Shown piece after piece: positions 61,822-64,000 of a stretch of 64,000 bases of DNA (positions within the stretch are counted from its first letter, which is position 1; each line of letters begins with the position of its first letter). Source of the DNA: Salipiger bermudensis. GTDB taxonomy: Bacteria > Pseudomonadota > Alphaproteobacteria > Rhodobacterales > Rhodobacteraceae. Below the pieces are notes generated by a model, which worked only from the letters and a program-made list of their open reading frames with translations, was not told where the DNA came from and made no database searches. The DNA lies in contig NZ_JAHVIA010000003.1 of NCBI RefSeq assembly GCF_019801965.1, positions 62,001 through 126,000 on the forward strand. Direction: 5' to 3'. A program made the position numbers and the translations under genes.

Positions 61822-62841
61822 TCAGCCGGCGGGGCGGAGCGGCGTCCGGGCAAAGGCCCGGCTGCGCAGCGCCTCGACCGGGAGCACGATGGCCAGCGTC
61901 AGGATCAGCAGCCAGAGGAACACCAGCGGCGCCCAGCGCGGCGCGTAGACCAGGGGCTGGGCGAAGTAGTAGCAGAGGAACGGGTGCACCAGCCACAGCG
62001 GCAGGGCACGCTGTCCGATGAAGGCGAGCGCCGCGGTCGGAGCGCGGCGCAGCCCGATCAGCCGATGCAGCAGGATCAACGAGGCGGGACAGCTCAGGAT
62101 CAGCCACGGCGTCATCGCTTTCGGCGCGGCGAGCTCGACCGCGACCGTCCCGGCGACGAGCAGGATGGCGGCCCGCAGCGGGGTCAGCGCGGCGCGCATG
62201 CGCGGCAGATCCTGCGTTGCCAGAACCACGCCGAAGACGAACGGGAGTTGCCAGATCAGCAGGTTCGCAGGCGTCAGCACCGGAAGGCGCAGCCCGGCCA
62301 CGTCGAGCGCCGCTCCCGCCACGAAGGCCAGCAGGCAGCTGGCAAGCAGCGCCCCCGGGCGGCGGCCCAGAGGCACGAGGAACGGTGAGAGCAGCAGGAG
62401 CAGCAGGTAGACCTCGGCGAACCACCATTCGTAGGCATAGTCATGCCGCAGGGCGAGCGCATTGGTGACCAGCCGCACAGGCTCCACCGAGAAGCGTGGG
62501 CCGCGGCCGGTCATCACGTCGCCGAAGAACACCGCACCGATGCCGATCAGCAGTGCGAAATAGACCCAGTAGGCCATAAAGAAGCGCCGCACCCGTCTCA
62601 ACGTCGCGGCCCGGTCGACAGCGCCGCTTGCGGCAAGCCCGTAGCCGGTGAGCAGCAGGAAGAGCGCAACACAGACCTTGCCATAACGGCCGATCATGTA
62701 GTCGAGCGGCAGCCCCGGCACCGTAGAGACATAGGCGGCCGGCGGATGGATCAGGGTTGGCAGTCCAAAGAGGTGATGGGCAAACATCAGCAGGACGGCG
62801 AGGCCCTTGAGGATCAAGGCCTGATGCAGCGTGATGGTCAT
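61822..62841 (-). CDS. Acyltransferase-3 family membrane protein
   Basis: 339 aa, about ten membrane helices. The N-terminus (LHQALILKGLAVLLMFAHHL, with the paired His of the family), FLLLTGYGLA and the C-terminal ALPLWLVHPFLCYYFAQPLV are characteristic of OafA/NodX-type O-acyltransferases. Likely acetylates or acylates a surface polysaccharide or lipid. Converges with the sulfotransferase gene (14-base gap). The substrate is not indicated. Confidence 0.85.
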   Translation of the reverse strand: MTITLHQALILKGLAVLLMFAHHLFGLPTLIHPPAAYVSTVPGLPLDYMIGRYGKVCVALFLLLTGYGLAASGAVDRAATLRRVRRFFMAYWVYFALLIGIGAVFFGDVMTGRGPRFSVEPVRLVTNALALRHDYAYEWWFAEVYLLLLLLSPFLVPLGRRPGALLASCLLAFVAGAALDVAGLRLPVLTPANLLIWQLPFVFGVVLATQDLPRMRAALTPLRAAILLVAGTVAVELAAPKAMTPWLILSCPASLILLHRLIGLRRAPTAALAFIGQRALPLWLVHPFLCYYFAQPLVYAPRWAPLVFLWLLILTLAIVLPVEALRSRAFARTPLRPAG

Positions 62842-62925
62842 CTTTGGCTCGTCTCCGCCTCAACCCGGTGCGCCCGACGATGCCACGCAAATGCCTGCAG
62901 ACAAAGCGCGTTGATGCCCGAACGC

Positions 62926-63528
62926 TCAGTCCGCGAGATCGTCAGCCGGGCTGATGGGGAAAAAGGCACCCGAGGACCAGACCCCGAACCAGCGCGCGCC
63001 GTCCTGCTCGTGCTCGGTGCCGAGCTCGACCAGCCGGTAGAAGCTCTTGCGATCGATCAGCGCCTCGAGATTGGCGCGCACCAGAACGTAGGGCGAGGGC
63101 TCGCCAGTCTCGGGATCGGTGGCGACGCGGATCGGGTGATCCGGGCCCGCGACCGCCTCGTCGCCCACATGGGTGCGGAAGGTCAGGACCTGCGCCGCGC
63201 CTTCCCCCTCGGCCTCGAAATCCGTGGCGACGAAGGGCGCATCCTCGACGGTGATTCCCACCTTCTCGACCGGCGTGACGAGCACGTACTCCTCGCCGTC
63301 CTTGCGAAGGATCGACGAGAACAGCTTGACCATTGCCGGTCGCTCGATGGGCGAGCCGAGGTAATACCACGTCCCGTCCCGGGCGATGCGCATGTCGATA
63401 TCGCCCAGAAAGGGCGGGTTCCACTTGTGAACCGGGGGCAGCCCGCGGCCTTCGATGGCGCGTGCGGAGGCAGCGAGCCCGTCTGCGGAGGGTGTCACGG
63501 AATTTTGTGCCGTCATTGCTTTTGCCAT
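62926..63528 (-). CDS. DUF1285 family protein
   Basis: 200 aa from the ATG at 63528 ([18 protein letters not shown]); an alternative ATG at 63516 is possible. The conserved DUF1285 blocks are visible: [20 protein letters not shown] with [20 protein letters not shown] just after, and [12 protein letters not shown]. Cytoplasmic proteins of unknown function. Divergent from moxR (57 bases), an arrangement I recall as common in alphaproteobacteria. Confidence 0.85.
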   Translation of the reverse strand: MAKAMTAQNSVTPSADGLAASARAIEGRGLPPVHKWNPPFLGDIDMRIARDGTWYYLGSPIERPAMVKLFSSILRKDGEEYVLVTPVEKVGITVEDAPFVATDFEAEGEGAAQVLTFRTHVGDEAVAGPDHPIRVATDPETGEPSPYVLVRANLEALIDRKSFYRLVELGTEHEQDGARWFGVWSSGAFFPISPADDLAD

Positions 63529-63585
63529 TTTCCAAGCCCGGGATAGAGTTGACTCGTAAACAGGGTATTTCAAGGGAGTCAGCGC

Positions 63586-64000
63586 ATGGCCGAGGATCTG
63601 GTCGCGGAGATCGAAGCGCTCGAGGAGAAGCTGGCCGAAGCCAAGCGCGCCATCAACAGCCGCTTCATCGGGCAGGAACGGGTGGTCGACCTGACGCTGG
63701 CCTCGCTGCTCTGCGGTGGCCACGCGCTGCTGATCGGCCTGCCCGGCCTCGGCAAGACCCGCCTCGTCGAGACGCTGTCGACGGTGATGGGGCTCAACGG
63801 CAACCGCATCCAGTTCACCCCCGACCTGATGCCCGCCGACATCCTCGGCTCCGAGGTACTCGAGACCGGCAGCGACGGCTCGCGCGCTTTCAAGTTCATC
63901 CCCGGCCCGATCTTCTGCCAGCTGCTGATGGCCGACGAGATCAACCGCGCCTCGCCGCGCACCCAGTCGGCGCTGCTGCAGGCGATGCAGGAAAAGGTGG
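63586..64000 (+). CDS. MoxR-family AAA+ ATPase (3' end outside the window)
   Basis: The first 138 residues are present; the rest lies past base 64000. Walker [13 protein letters not shown] and Walker [21 protein letters not shown] are clear MoxR signatures. AAGGGAG precedes the ATG at 63586. MoxR proteins act as chaperone-like ATPases and usually lead an operon with DUF58 and von-Willebrand-type membrane proteins; the continuation is not visible. Confidence 0.92.
   Translation, partial: MAEDLVAEIEALEEKLAEAKRAINSRFIGQERVVDLTLASLLCGGHALLIGLPGLGKTRLVETLSTVMGLNGNRIQFTPDLMPADILGSEVLETGSDGSRAFKFIPGPIFCQLLMADEINRASPRTQSALLQAMQEKV

Overview
The window looks like a chromosomal segment of a high-GC alphaproteobacterium of the Rhodobacteraceae (Roseobacter/Salipiger-like). 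The family is inferred from protein sequences, the rimP-nusA-ylxR-infB, secA-ppiC-argJ-mutT and gpmI-envC-ctpA gene orders, a 42-residue protein of a type I recall from Rhodobacterales, and REP-like palindromes of a kind common in that family. I see no rRNA, tRNA, IS element, phage gene or CRISPR array. Almost all of it is core or near-core sequence.

Layout. 1-6.9 kb: the start of a urea ABC transporter operon (urtA, urtB, minus strand) diverges from a large sensor kinase whose N-terminal half is an NCS1-type nucleobase/cation transporter, translationally coupled to a LuxR-type response regulator. 6.9-12 kb: a secreted phytase-like beta-propeller protein, an alpha/beta hydrolase, and a succinate-semialdehyde dehydrogenase coupled to an unknown gene. 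12-15.4 kb: cueR-copA copper efflux behind a textbook 19-bp-spacer CueR promoter, plus an unknown gene behind a TGA-N9-TCA palindrome. 15.4-21.7 kb: rlmN, alkB, dnaK-dnaJ, radC. 21.7-30 kb: an OmpA/solute-binding fusion, a membrane-anchored unknown protein, secA, and divergent ppiC-argJ-mutT. 30-36 kb: a 42-aa protein, then infB, ylxR/L7Ae, nusA and rimP (minus strand) preceded by a promoter-leader-terminator arrangement that looks like an attenuator. 36-43.6 kb: gloA, dapD, small membrane and secreted proteins, a CaCA exchanger, a Hint-domain protein, dapE and a dihydrolipoyl-dehydrogenase-like flavoprotein. 43.6-51.3 kb: rnr, rppH, ctpA-envC-gpmI. 51.3-57.2 kb: carB and aspS. 57.4-64 kb: creatinase, HIT protein, a glycosyltransferase/sulfotransferase divergon, an acyltransferase, DUF1285, and the start of a moxR operon.

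Themes. Urea/nitrogen: the urea importer, the transporter-kinase with its regulator, and a urea-releasing creatinase suggest that organic nitrogen (urea, creatine, possibly nucleobases) is used and sensed. Lysine/peptidoglycan: dapD, dapE, envC and ctpA. RNA and translation: rnr, rppH, rlmN, nusA, infB, rimP. Stress: dnaKJ, alkB, radC, copA/cueR, gloA.

The most unusual object is the transporter-histidine-kinase fusion with a nine-cysteine cluster between its membrane and kinase parts, next to the urea transporter. The best non-coding candidates are the rimP leader terminator, an inverted-repeat-bounded duplicated element between gpmI and carB, and the possible iron-responsive site at 15.45 kb.
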